The notes under the pieces are model-generated. The model ran no database searches, was not told the origin of the DNA, and saw only the letters and a program-made list of their open reading frames with translations. A program made the translations under genes and the position numbers. Below, piece after piece: positions 46,878 through 58,164 of a DNA stretch of 64,000 nucleotides (position 1 is the first letter of the stretch; each line of letters opens with the position of its first letter). The DNA is from Schizophyllum amplum (lineage: Eukaryota > Basidiomycota > Agaricomycetes > Agaricales > Schizophyllaceae), in NCBI GenBank assembly GCA_007026445.1, contig VDMD01000001.1:4340001-4404000 (forward strand), given 5' to 3'.

Positions 46878-47592
46878 TTACATGACCAGCGCGATCTCGA
46901 CCTGCCAGGTATCCTGGCGGATGTTCCAGATCGAGAGGAGCACCATGTCCTGGTAGCGGATGCGGTTGCCGAACTTCCAGGCCTGGTCCTTGCCATTGGG
47001 TCCCACTTTCTGCAGAGAAACGGTCAGTATGTGATACGTTGCGCGAGCGCGACGACACTAACCTCCATGAACGCCGCCATGCACTTGGCGACCGCATGCC
47101 CGAGCTGCCCGCGCGTGATATGGCCCGTCGGCAGCACAATGTCAATCGGCGCCGCGAAGTTGAAGTGCTCGTAGCCCGGCCACTGCGATGTGTCAGAGCG
47201 GCTCGCATCAAAAAGATGCGACAGCCACTCACAGTCACAAGCAGCGCGATGCTCTTCAAGCCCGTGCAAGCCAGAGCTGCGTCGCCTGCGCCCTTCAAGA
47301 TCTGCCCCACGCCGTGCTGGCTGCGGGAGAGGAGGTCCTGGAGTGGCACACCGCGCATGCCCGTTGTGAAGTCGAAGGTCACGGGCTGGTGTAGCTTGGC
47401 CGCGCCGCGGTTCGTCACATCACCGAGGACCGGCATCGGGTGAGGGACGGCGCGATAGTGCGTCGGCAGGCTGGACTTCGGGCGGCCGGCCGCCAACGCG
47501 TCCTGGAGGGAGGAACCGTACGCGCCACCCACCCGGCCGGTGGCGCTGTGGAGCCCCTGAGAGTTGTTGTAGGCCTCGTAGTTGAAAGACAT
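46878..47592 (-). CDS. Conserved-looking protein of unknown function, 203 aa
   Basis: Exons 47233..47592, 47063..47182 and 46878..47009 are each a multiple of three, separated by phase-0 introns with GTGAGT and GTTAGT donors. The chain begins MSFNYEAYNNSQGLHSATGR and includes LHQPVTFDFTTGMRGVPL, a Gly/Ala helix (GAGDAALACTGLKSIALLVT), WPGYEHFNFAAPIDIVLPTG and ends RQDTWQVEIALVM. There is no signal peptide or clear membrane segment. I do not recognise the family. The alternating hydrophobic pattern of the last 80 residues suggests a compact globular domain. A TATATAT (47735..47741) sits 145 nt upstream. Confidence 0.75.
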
Positions 47593-48128
47593 GATGAAGA
47601 AGATATGCAGCGGGGTATGAGGATATGAAGCGGGGTATGAGAGATGCGGGAGCAGATGCAGGCGATAGAGGAAACGGATGTGGTGTGTGAGGGGAAGAGG
47701 AAGTAAGATGCTAGATAACTCGCATGGCGGCAGCATATATACCAGAGCGCTCGCTTGGTTTAAAGCCGATACAAAGAGCAGAAGAATGGGTACACAAAGC
47801 CAGCCGCGGGTCCGTGCCCGACTTTGGGTCGGGCGGAGACCGTTTGCGTGCGTCAAAAAGGGATTTTGTGAAGGTCACAAACGCGTCGATGAAGGATCAC
47901 CCAAAGGGCGATCCCCCTGGCAACTACAAAGGCGGAAGTCATGCACGCGAGCAAAGACCGGGGGTGAGGCATGGGGTCACAAAGAAACGCACCTCGTGTG
48001 TGCCATAAAGCGTTGTTCCGAATGGAGGTGTGATATGATTTATGAGATCGGTGTGATGGAAGTGTGATTGAGAAGACACGAAGGTGACGAAGCTTCACAT
48101 TGCCGCATATGGAAAGTACATGATGCGC
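47593..48128. other. Intergenic
   Basis: Promoter region of the 203-aa protein gene (TATATAT at 47735..47741 read on the minus strand) and 3' side of the Trf4-like gene. No further gene is seen. Confidence 0.5.
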
Positions 48129-49755
48129 CTAGCCATCACGTCGGCCGCGCCTGAGATGCTGGTATGGTCGCCTGGACTGCTGCGATGGAATATGCTCATT
48201 CGGGCGATAGTCACGACGGTCTCGCGGTGGAGAGTACCGTCTTCGACTTGCAGGTGGTCGTTCGTTCTGTCGTGGTCGTGGTCCATCGTCGTAGTGTGGC
48301 GCAGCATCGTTCCTTCCATACCCTCCGGAATCCATGAGGGTCTTCAGACATCGTCGCCGGTCCACAACCTGATGTGCATTCAGTTTAAAGGAAAGATGCA
48401 AATGCGAACATTCATCACTACCTTTTGTGGCACTCCGATCAGAGGTCCGAGCACGGTCTCGTTTGGCGGTGACGCGTGTTCGAGTAAAGATAGACCGCCC
48501 TTGAAGGCTTCGACAATCTGTGCCGTCCTCCCTGCCGAGCGGGCGACGTCGTGTCCTGGGCCTCTGTCAGCGGTCGGATGTGAACATATTGAAAGTACGT
48601 ACCGGGTGTTACCGGGCACTTGATAACCAGGCGATATTGCGCCTTTTCGCCTATCCAGTCCAACGCATCCGCTTTAGGCCGAAAAACACCTTCTTCCGGG
48701 GAAATGTATAGCTCTTCATAGTTAAAGGTCGTTCCGTAGAAGGAGAAAAAGTCCATGAGAATAACGCCGAGAGACAATTCCTCGTGCGGGGTATCGAAGT
48801 AGGACTGCGGTCGACCTCCGGGGTTGTTCTATATATGTTGTATCAGCTCGCCGGTCTTTGAAACGCAAATTCGACGAACCTTCAGAAACGCCACGAGGAG
48901 GCACATGAGGCCGTATCCCCCCAGCCCGGACTTCGCCGCACTCCCCAAATCGCGCTGAGACAGAAAACGCTTGAGCACGAGCAGTAGCGGCCGAAGTGCC
49001 GGCATCGTGTCCAGAAAGTGCCGCATCACAAGCACTCCATCGAGCCCGTCCGTGTTGTTAATCCCAATGTCGACGTCAAAGGGGCCGAACTCCGGGCGCG
49101 TGGAAAACGTGATAATCGGCACACGCGCCCATTTATTTACGTTGAAGTCCTGCACAATGCCTCGCTGGCGGAGACGTCTGCCTATGGCCCAGAGGGCATC
49201 GATAGCGGCAGCTGGACCGGCGTGTGCGAGCCTAGGGTTGGAGTTGACCATGTCGAGGTCGCTATATGCGCGTCAGAAAGCGCGTATATGTGGCATGTCT
49301 GCAGCTTACCTGGTCGGAGTTACCAGATCTATTGCTGAGCTGCCGAAGAGACGGAGCTCGCCCACGCAGGGAAGGTCCCGCAAGGCGTTTGTGATGAGCG
49401 TATGCGTCCGCGTCCGCGCCTCGGCTTCTTCCGGAGTAGGAGCCATGTACTGCTCGTAGGCGAGGATCTCGTAGTGTAGCCTGAATTTTGTCAGTGAATC
49501 TCCTCGAAGCTGAATATGGGGCGTTTACCTGTCCATGACGGTATCGCACTTCGCATACTGCTCGCCACAAAGGTCCATCCACGGAGTGAAGAGCATCTCG
49601 CGAGGTGGACTGTTTCTGTCTGGACGCTTCCTCTTCCTTCTCTTATCAGTATTTCCAGACGGCGGTTGTGACGCCGTATAGTCGGCTCTTATGGGCGGAG
49701 GGGAACTGATGCGCTTCCAAAGCGGGACTCTACGAGAAGGTCCTGGCTCGGACAT
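48129..49755 (-). CDS. Trf4/Cid14-type non-canonical poly(A) polymerase
   Basis: Six exons: 49529..49755, 49310..49480, 48880..49261, 48603..48828, 48422..48555, 48129..48368; 459 aa. The start of the catalytic core is MLFTPWMDLC, then LHYEILAYEQYMAPTPEE. The nucleotidyltransferase signature is LFGSSAIDLVTPTSDLDMV, with the Asp pair of SDLD and the third acidic residue in FDVDIGI. The PAP-associated region has LKRFLSQRDL, GGYGLMCLLVAF and LGVILMDFFSFYG. The tail is Arg-rich (RRRYSPPRDRRDYRP). Trf4 enzymes in the TRAMP complex add short A-tails that mark nuclear RNAs for the exosome. The splice before GHDVARSAG has two possible acceptors six bases apart. Confidence 0.88.
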
Positions 49756-50377
49756 GAGGGGCAATACACACGCTTTATGCGTGCAATCCACGAGCTCAGA
49801 TAGTGTTGGTGCTGGGCAGCGCCGTCTCGAGTCTAGGATGGGCAACCGTTTGAGGCGGAATGGCGGTTGAGGTCAAGGCCACGTTCGAGACTCGGCAATC
49901 GGGCCGAGTGCCGTTGTCACCGGTTGACTTCGAATTGACACTGGACTTGGAGAACGGTGCAGTGCAACAACGGTGGTCCATGAGCTCGTTTTGCAGCCGT
50001 TTGTGGTTGCCGAGAATTTAGAGGCGGGGTCCTTTGATGCAAGTTGACAGAGCTTGGACACAAACGAAACAGTCTCGCGAAGTTCGGTGCACAGACCGTC
50101 ACAGGGAAAGATGGACCAGTAACTGGCATTCCTTTGACAGCTACCTTAGCAACCAGACTTATACATCCCTCCATGCGATGCATAAGTAGGAGGAGCGGAA
50201 CAGGAGAGAACACGCAGACGCGAATATCAGTTCAAGAACCAACCGTTCACGTGGCTGTTGTATTTGCTTGTGTTGTGACAATCCAACTGTACAGTTGAGC
50301 CACGAGTCCCGTGACGAGGCGCCGGCGCGCCCGTTCCTCGTCGAGTGCAGCAGCGAGCACCAGCCAAGTCCGTCAAC
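49756..50377. other. Divergent intergenic region
   Basis: Promoters of the Trf4-like (minus) and eL28 (plus) genes. No coding sequence is supported. Confidence 0.5.
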
Positions 50378-51354
50378 ATGTCTAACGATCTTGAGTGGTT
50401 GCTGCTCCGTGTCAGTCTCATTCTCCGGCACGAAGGAACATGGATACTGACAAGGCCAACAGAAATACAACTCCTTCATCGTGAAGAAGGTCCCTGAGGG
50501 TCCCATCTTCTCGAAGGAGCCTGTGCGTTTTCCCGTCTCCCCCGTAGCGACAGACAGAATCATGACGGATTAGACGAAATAGGCCAACCTCATGAACGTG
50601 CACTCGTACAAGTACTCGGGCTTGGCCAACGCAAAGGTGCGTAGCCGTGCAGCTAGAAGTATTCCTTGAACTCACCTTTCGCTGTGCAGGCCATTGACGT
50701 GTCTGACTCACCCAACGGCATCAAGATCACCACCCGCAAGACCTCGGCCGCGCCGACCAAGGTCGCCTCCGCACGCGCCACCTCCACCATCCGCCCGCGC
50801 TCCAGCACTCGCCGCGCCCTCGGCGCCGCCACCGGCCACCTCAAGCGCGGCTACCGGCCAGACCTCCGCCGCGTACGTCCTTCGTCTGAGCTGCACCAGT
50901 CTGCTGCCTTGGCTTCATCTCCCTTTTCGTTCATGTCTTTCTGTTTTCTTCCCCAAAACGCACTCTCGTTAGAACCCACTGGAAGACACTGCAAAGTGCA
51001 TGAAAGTCGGGCGTGGACATGTTTGCAACATTGATTATCTTCGTCGGGGTCGATCAAACCTCGACGGGTGCTCGCCTTGTCGCTATCGGGCTCCGTTCGA
51101 CGCTCTCCGCGGCCGGTCCGACTCGTTGGCGTTAACATCCTATCGTCCTATTTCCTTTTATGATTACTCTGTTGTCCTCCGTCATCCCGTCTTGTCCCTA
51201 CCATCGTGTCCACCCGATACTTGTCCTCGGACGGTTGACTGACGGCTCACAACAGGCCACCCTCGCCCGCGTCTCGGCCCTCGCTGCCGCCCAAAAGGAG
51301 CCCAAGCCGTCACCGCCGAAGAAGGCCCGTGGCAAGAAGGCCGCGACTGCTTGA
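50378..51354 (+). CDS. RPL28: 60S ribosomal protein L28 (eL28)
   Basis: Exons 50378..50410, 50463..50522, 50583..50636, 50690..50872 and 51256..51354, all phase 0, give 142 aa. The chain reads MSNDLEWLLLRKYNSFIVKK, then VPEGPIFSKEP, NVHSYKYSGLANAKAIDVSD, GIKITTRK, RRALGAATGHLKRGYRPDLR, and ARVSALAAAQKEPKP with a basic tail. These are eL28 hallmarks. It is part of the large ribosomal subunit. The last intron (50873..51255) is 383 nt, far longer than the ~55 nt norm in this window. Confidence 0.95.
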
Positions 51355-51608
51355 GGGAGAGGAGGGGTTCCGTCGACGTTCTATGCTGTACGCCACCATG
51401 TATTTTGATCATGCTTCTATGCAGAACATGCCCGCACGCACCACACATCGTCCGCTCCAAGTTATGTTGCTTCGAGCTCTTATGCAGAACAGACCTCTGG
51501 GGTATACTGAGGCTACGGTGATACAACTACAGGTGGATATAACTACATTTGGACAGTTCTTCTGGCTGCTCTTCCGCCTTTCTTGGGTTCTGGTCGTGCG
51601 ACCTTGAC

Positions 51609-52092
51609 TCAGACCGCGAAACCCTTGCCTGCGGGCTGCGAGATGCGCCCGCCCGTGACGGAGCTCCCCGCATTGCTCGGCATACTGTTCGTCACCTGCT
51701 TCGTATCCCAGCGTCGGTGTCCCGCATCGTAGTGCTTGCGCTCGTGCTTCTCCCTCTTGGGCGTCTCTTCCTCGCGGTGAGCATGCTCGAGGCGGTCGTG
51801 GTTCGGGTTGGGGCGGGGGTAGTCGTCGTAGTACGTGGAGGTCCCTTCATGCGCTGGTGCTTCTTCAACATCTGCGACTCCGACGCGAGGTCTGGGACAT
51901 GTGAGCTTCCCTATACGTTGTCTCGATTCCCTCGCTTGCTCACGCAGTAGACCACGGCTTGGGCTTCTTGTGCAGGAAATGGCGCTGTCTTCCGACCTTG
52001 ACTATGTAGGACATCAGTACGCCGCTCGCCGTCAACAAGCCACCAAACTCACCGGCGGCAGGGTGCTGCTTGGATCCTTGAACGTCCGACAT
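51609..52092 (-). CDS. Small unknown protein, 126 aa
   Basis: Exons 52053..52092, 51944..52001 and 51609..51891 join in phase over introns with GTGAGT and GTGAGC donors. The chain begins MSDVQGSKQHPAAVKVGRQR, followed by HFLHKKPKPWSTAP, a His/Glu/Arg-rich middle (EHAHREEETPKREKHERKHY) and SVTGGRISQPAGKGFAV at the end. It has no signal peptide or membrane helix, and the charge pattern suggests a disordered, nucleic-acid- or protein-binding polypeptide. I do not recognise it. It is convergent with eL28, with 254 nt between the stop codons. Confidence 0.7.
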
Positions 52093-52590
52093 TGTTTTCA
52101 GTGTGTGTAATTATGCAGAGGCAAGTGCGAATATCCGCCAGCGACTGACGTCGGGGCTTTATATTGCGCGTCGTAGGTGGAGCCGCGGCTGGCACGGGAC
52201 TTCGCGTCTCGCCTTGTCTGCGGTCAGGTGGGCCTGTCAAGGCCAGACCGCGAGGCTCGACAACCACCTGCGACGGCACCAGGCCCCGCGAGACAAGTGA
52301 TGGCAAATGGTGGCTTCGTCTCTTTCCACGCGGGAGCGCGCCGTGAACTGAGGTGGACATGCTACGCATCACCGTTGTCGAATTCAGACATGCTTGGTGA
52401 GTCATCTGAATCGGTCGCCTGAGTCCTCTCCATTCAGTTCATGACTGACCGAGCAAGCTTATAGCTGCGCAAAGGCACACCGCGTGGATGGCTATAGGTC
52501 GGGGGCTTTGTTTCTCAGATCATAGGCGCCGTTCTCCACTTGTCCTGCGCGCTGACGAGCAGGTCAACGCGCCGACGAACCCTACACGCC
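52093..52590. other. Intergenic with a block conserved upstream of both MYND paralogs
   Basis: 52190..52264 resembles 59864..59934: both begin GGCACGGGACTT and contain CCTGTCAAG and CGCGAGGCTCG in the same order. No gene is seen. Confidence 0.6.
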
Positions 52591-54554
52591 ATGGATCTCC
52601 CTGAAGAGCACGGTCCTCTCCCTCATGACGCCAAAACGGTCAAGAGCGTCAAAGCGCGCCTGCGAACACCACAAACCACATTCAGAAACCTTTGCCTGGA
52701 CCCATTCGCGCTCGACCGACACCACTGGGAGCTGCAGTCCCCCGAGGTACAGGAGGCAATGGCAGAGCTGAAGCGCCTAGATCGCGTCCGGACACTCACG
52801 CAGCATCCCGAAGTGCACGACGACAAACTCGGCGATCTGCTCGACCGTTGTCTACGCACGTTATGGCCCACCCTCATCCTCTGGCTCGATTACTTGCACC
52901 CTATGCACCACAAGGGCACGCCCCGGCTCGAGAAGGTACCGCTGCAGACCCTGTCATGCACCTTCTTCTCGCTCTTCGAAGCGCAAGGGCCTACCATCGC
53001 CGCTCTTCGCGCGCATACGCCGCACATGTACCGGATGCTCTTCCTGCTATGGCTGCGATTCGACGAGTATTGTACTCCGCGCACAGACATAGCCAAGGGC
53101 CTCGACGTCCTGGCTTGCGCCGTAAAGCGGACATTATGGATCGATGGCACCGCTGCACAGCCTCCGTCGGATGCGCCCGCCCTGCGCGCATACGTCGAGG
53201 CTCATCTCGACCCGCAATGCGTGCCCGCCGCTGTCTCCGTCGCTCGGCATCGCCCCCGCCGCGTGTATAGCCAGGCGCTCAAGCAAGCCGGCCTACTGTT
53301 GGAACTCATCGCCGCCCACCCTGATGCCTGTTTCGTCCCCATGACCGCCTTGTCCAGGCAGATCGACGCTATCAACAACCTGCTGCATGAAGTTCTACCG
53401 CTGGACCTGCACGCACGGGAAACAGTGCGCGCCCTGGCCGACATCCTGCGAGTCATTCACACCATCCCGGTCGGTCGCAAAACCGCGTGCGACATCGTCT
53501 ATATGCTTCGCATCATCTGGAATACGTGCAAAGATGAGCGGGCCCTTGTATGGTCGTTGCGGGACGATGTGGTGCCAGTCCTGCTCGCATTTCAGAGCCA
53601 GGACGCTCTCGAACAACGGAACAGAGAGACTGTGCAGGACGTGTTGGGTTTGATCGCGCAAAGCACATTCCACGTACGCGTTCTGCGTGCGTTATCCAAA
53701 GGAGGACAACCTGTGTCCTTCCGCGGCGCAGGCTTTCTGAGCGAGGACATGCTCGTCGCTTTGGATCAGTGGATAAATCACCGAAACCGTATCATGCTAA
53801 ACGCGTACGACAAACGGTGTGGTTTCCCTCAGGTGGGTGTTGTACGCTATCTCGTTGAGGGACTTCTAACGATGCTCTGTAGTGTGACGCAGCGCCAGGA
53901 GAGAGTCTTCAGCGCTGTGCCTGCCTCAGCAAGTACTACTGTTCCAGGAAATGTCAGCGAGCGGACTGGGAGGCTCATCGCATGTCCTGCATCAACGGGC
54001 CGTGGAGCGACTGGGGCTACGTGCAGCGCTGTACCGCACCTGCTATGTTAGGTAAGCATAGACTGCCCGATGGTGTATCCCGTGTTGACAAACTCAAACA
54101 ATCACCAGCCAAGACCTCCACCGAAGACGCGTATTTCACCGCGTTTTACTGCCAAAACTACTTCCACTGCAATTCGCCCATTATACTGAAGAGCGTACTC
54201 CGACTACAAGAGACCGCCCCGCCCACGAACGGTCCACCGGCCTTCTCTGTCTTCATCGATCTAGTGGAGCTGTTCTGCACGTACCGCGTGTACATGGATG
54301 ATCAGAGCCCGCGCGATCCGTTGACGAACCCCCGCTCGGAGCCCGACAGGACATACACGAGTATGAGCAGCAAGTTTGGCCTTGGCGTTCAATTGACACA
54401 GGCGAACGCCGCATCCGCCCCGACAGAGCCGTCCGTCACGGTCGTCGCTGTCATAAAGGGCATAGATGGCCCTGTCTTTCTCAACATAACATGCACGACG
54501 CTAGGAGGACTCATAGATAGGGCAGCGTCAATTGAAGCGGTCACGACGAAGTAG
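52591..54554 (+). CDS. MYND-type zinc-finger protein, paralog 1
   Basis: Exons 52591..53832, 53883..54051 and 54109..54554 give 618 aa. Residues 1-410 are helical with no named domain (DPFALDRHHWELQSPEVQEA, TLWPTLILWLDYLHPMHHKG, LLWLRFDEYC). A MYND finger follows at ~415-450: CDAAPGESLQRCACLSKYYC then CQRADWEAHRMSC, with the C-x2-C ... C-x3-C ... H-x3-C pattern. A C-terminal domain of 150 residues follows. MYND fingers bind Pro-rich partners. The start was set at the MDLPEEHG methionine because the paralog at 60258 begins at the equivalent place. 53% or so of core positions look shared with the paralog by eye; this was not computed. Confidence 0.87.
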
Positions 54555-54990
54555 TAGTAGTAGTCTCGCCGACGAGTTTGTGGCAGGACGACTCAGATGG
54601 ATTGGCGGCATCTTGGATCCTGGGGCCCGCGTCTCCCAGATGTACATTTGGCAAAGAATGACGAGTGTTGTGCTCATCTACAATGAATCTTACCGGACGA
54701 ACATCATTATTTGACCTGTCCAGACGATGAGTACTACAAGGTTGGATTACTACTTATGTACTCATTCGCCCTTTCGATATCACTAGCTTGCGTAAAGGAG
54801 GGCGCGCCGTTGATGAAGCTCTACAAGTGTATGCAGTCGCTACTCTGGCGAGAGAGCGAGCGATCCGACGAGGGTGGCCGCAAAGTAGACCTCGGTTGTG
54901 GTCTGTTGGGTTCAGTACGTGCATGCGGACCGAACATGCGGACGTTTATCACGTCACGCAGTGACGAAGCGCAACTTGAATAGGGCTACC
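54555..54990. other. Intergenic
   Basis: Spacer and promoter of the next F-box gene. It starts with four TAG triplets in a row just after the MYND stop codon. No gene is seen. Confidence 0.5.
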
Positions 54991-56211
54991 ATGACAACCA
55001 CTGGCACAAGGCGTTCTGCCTCTCCAGATGTCCTTCTGCCACAGGAACTGAAAGATCACATCGTCTCTCATCTTTCTTCAGATCGCTCGGCGCTGCTTGC
55101 CTGCTGTCTCGCCCATCGCACCTTGCGTGCGACGGCGCAGCTACACCTCTTCAAAGTCATCTATATTCTTCGAGCCTCAGTTGCACAATCACTTTCTTGG
55201 GCTTTGGACACATCCCCTTATCTTCGTGCATATGTTCACAAGCTGGTCATTGCTGAAGAAGACTATGATACTGCAGATGACCCCGCGTCGGTGGTCTGGA
55301 TAGGCCAAGCATATGACGATCTCGCGTCTATCGTGTCCGCGCTCCCCCATCTTCACGCACTCGCTCTCCGCGTTATGGACATCTACGACTACAGCAGTCT
55401 CCGAACCACACGACACATTCTGAACTATGTTGCTCCCGTCGCGCTGGGGCTCAGCCGCCTGCAGGCTGTTCCCGCCGAACTCTTCGCCGGTGTGCGCGCC
55501 CTCAGGCTCAACGACGTGTCCATCGATATCATGGCAGGCCCGTGCATCTGTGCGCCTGTCGCGCTCGAGTTGTGCAACATCTACGAGGACGACTTTGCTG
55601 CCCTTCTGCTTGACGCACGCAGGCTTACGCATCTGCGGCTTGAAGGCATGCCCGATGAAGCAAGCGAGCTTGTGGTGCGCGGCGCGGCGACTTTGCAAGC
55701 ACTGGAAGTGGACGAGGGAGTAATCGTACCGCAAATGCCACTCCCAGCACTGCGCGTGCTTGCATTACGCGATCTGCAGAATCTTCGCGCGTGGCTAGGC
55801 GCGGCGCCTGGTGTGCGACACCTTTTCGTCTGCATACCGTCCGAACAGACACAGGTCGCGGTAACCCAAGGGACAGGGAACCTGGTCATCTGGGACACCG
55901 ACATGATGATCGAGACGGTTTTTGACGCGGATACCATAGCAAAGGGGAGGGCTCTAGAGGTCGTGACGATGGTGGAGTACTTTGGTCAGGGTAGCGACGG
56001 GAGCGAGAGGCGCTGGCATGACGTGGTGGGAAGCTATCGTTATGGGGAGAGGGATGTCGAGTTCAGGCACATGAGAATTCCCATGCGTGAGTGTTTTCTG
56101 TATCTACCTACCTTCGGCCTTTGACTCAAATTCTGTTCAGCGACTGAACTCGACAGTCTGTTTCCCTCGTCCTTGATTGACCCGGACATACTGGACGGGA
56201 AATGGGCTTAA
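54991..56211 (+). CDS. F-box-like protein, paralog A1
   Basis: Exons 54991..56086 and 56141..56211 give 388 aa. The N-terminal F-box-like motif reads LLPQELKDHIVSHLSSDRSA, then LLACCLAHRTLRATAQLHLF, the usual agaricomycete form. The rest is a Leu-rich repeat-like region (ALPHLHALALRV, RLTHLRLEGMPDEASELVV, PALRVLALRDLQNLRAWL). The short last exon ends SLIDPDILDGKWA. F-box proteins recruit substrates to SCF ubiquitin ligases; the substrate is unknown. It is a close paralog of the gene at 58165, with the same intron position and the same closing motif (PDILD). Confidence 0.87.
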
Positions 56212-56480
56212 GCCTGGTCTGGCTTTTCTTTCTGCACTGGGCATTGTTTTGTTACGAGTATCACTAAGTACCGCTACTGCAGGGAAGCTCTTATATGCAG
56301 TCGCCGATATGCCTACACTGTCTGCTGGAATTGTCAGTTATTGTTCTTCTACAAAGATATCCTTGCGCTCAAGCGCTCTCGGCGCCACATCCTTTGCTCA
56401 TCGCCCTGCCCACGGTCGAAGTCAACCACCCAATAGCCGCGCTGAACCGCCGTGAGCGTGGTATTCAGATGTATTATGTG

Positions 56481-57973
56481 TTACAGTGCAGGCCCATTGT
56501 ATTCCTCGAGTGCCACTACAGCTTGTCCTGCGCATACGCGGGGCTCCTTGCGCGACAGCCTCACTTGTGATAGAGGTGCGACTACGTCTGCCCGGCCGTG
56601 CGACGAGACACGGTAGCGACCCTCGAACTGCACGGACAACGACCTGAGTTCTGGTAACATCGGAGGCTTCTTGTCGTCGCATATGAGCTGTTCCAGCACT
56701 GCCACCATCCGCGGGGAGCTTGTTGCGCGGTATTTGTTGTCTTCCATGCAGAGGCGCTGCAGCCCTGCCATCCGCTCGATGCAGTTCAGTAGCGTATCCG
56801 CGCTGCCTTGCATGGGGTCGCGCAGGGTGAACGAACGCAAGGGCGGGCGCGATCGTGAGAGAAGGTCGAAGAGTGACTCTGTCGGATCCTCCTCGGCGAG
56901 ACAAAGATCGTCGCCGTTCAAGGTGACGGTGTGGAGTACGGGAGCGGTGATATAGGTCAGAACTTTGTGCGTGTAGGCCTCCAATTCCACGGTGCACAGA
57001 ACAGGCATTTCGAACGTGACAGCCCGTTCCGCCTCCTCCCAGTTCGATACTTCGTTGGAGACTATGATGAGGTCGTTCAGGGTTGGTGCGAGTTGTGACA
57101 ATACAGAAACGAAGGCGGATACGGGGAGATCGTTGTTAATGCCCAATGTCAGACGAGTAACGCATTGAAAATTGGGGACGGCAGGAACTGGAGAGCCGAG
57201 AAGAACTTCGTCGTTTGAGCACGGATAGCCAACAGCTATGCACAGGTCGCGCAGAGCAGGCGCAGATGCTAGGAAGCCGAGCGCACCGGATGCGCAGGAG
57301 TCGACGATACTGACTTCGGCGACGAGGAGCCTTGAGAAGTTACGTGCACGCATCTTCGAGAGCTTATCTCCGCTGTATTCGATTTCTATCTCCTCCACCC
57401 GGGATGCATCTGTGTCAGAAAGAGCATCAAAGAAGGCCTCCGGTGAGATGCGGCCTGCTGTCGAATTTCTCCATCTGTACACCCTGAGCGGGAGCTGTGC
57501 TGAGAGTTGGACTTGAAGATGGAGGATGGGATCGTCCATGTCGATGATATAGTCTAGGTCGATGGACGTCCACAGCAACGGCGTGTCTCGAGCGGCAGCG
57601 CGCCACGTCGTGCAAACGCCACAGAGTACACATAGGCTGAAGCGAGTCCACGTGGAAGAGCCCTGCACTGCGTGCTTGAAAACCTCTGAGAGTAGCTCGG
57701 GGAATAGCTTGCGCACTGGCGCGAGCAGCGCCTGGTTGATCTCGAGCTCTCGCGAGATGTCTCGCCGCCGGGCACTGAGGCGTTCGAGTTCGGCGTCAAT
57801 GAGCTCCTGCTCTGACAGCAGCTGCTTCGTGTTCTCCTCAATCAATTTTCGTGCTTCGTGCGTCGAAGGCGTGTATCCGCGTCGTAGATCTTCGATGCCG
57901 GCGAGGGAGGGCGAACGCGGGATAATAGGGCCATCAGGTCTATGTCGCTCTCAGAACCTGCTGAGAACAACAT
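56481..57973 (-). CDS. F-box / LRR-like protein, possible frame break near N-terminus
   Basis: From 57845 down to the stop at 56481 one frame encodes about 455 aa: a coiled-coil lead (ELIDAELERLSARRRDISRE), the F-box LFPELLSEVFKHAVQ with VCTTWRAAARDTPLLWTSID, then a long Leu-rich region. No in-frame ATG precedes it. A plausible start, MLFSAGSESDIDLMALLSRV at 57973, runs into the same protein only if one base is added in the T run at 57846..57849 (plus strand). Either this is an indel or the true start is elsewhere. It belongs to a different F-box subfamily from its two neighbours and shares a 191-nt divergent promoter region with the gene at 58165. Confidence 0.75.
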
Positions 57974-58164
57974 AGCAAAAGGTAACAAGAATCAATCAGT
58001 ATCTAACTAATTATGAGGGTTCTCGTGACTGACTCACTCAAGGCTCTGTGGAGGGCAGTAGCTGCGCGAGCGATACACAATTCAATGTAGAAGTTGAAAA
58101 GAAAGGACGCTGAGGGAGCGCGGACCGGATATCCGAATCACTGCGCAACAAACTCCCGACCATC

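Noticed and set aside
46531..47856. A 441-aa minus-strand frame over the 203-aa gene
   Set aside because: It reads through a GTGAGT donor and downstream intron; the spliced model gives phase-0 exons and a compact protein.
52540..52590. Upstream ATG for MYND paralog 1
   Set aside because: Paralog 2 begins at the position matching the 52591 methionine.
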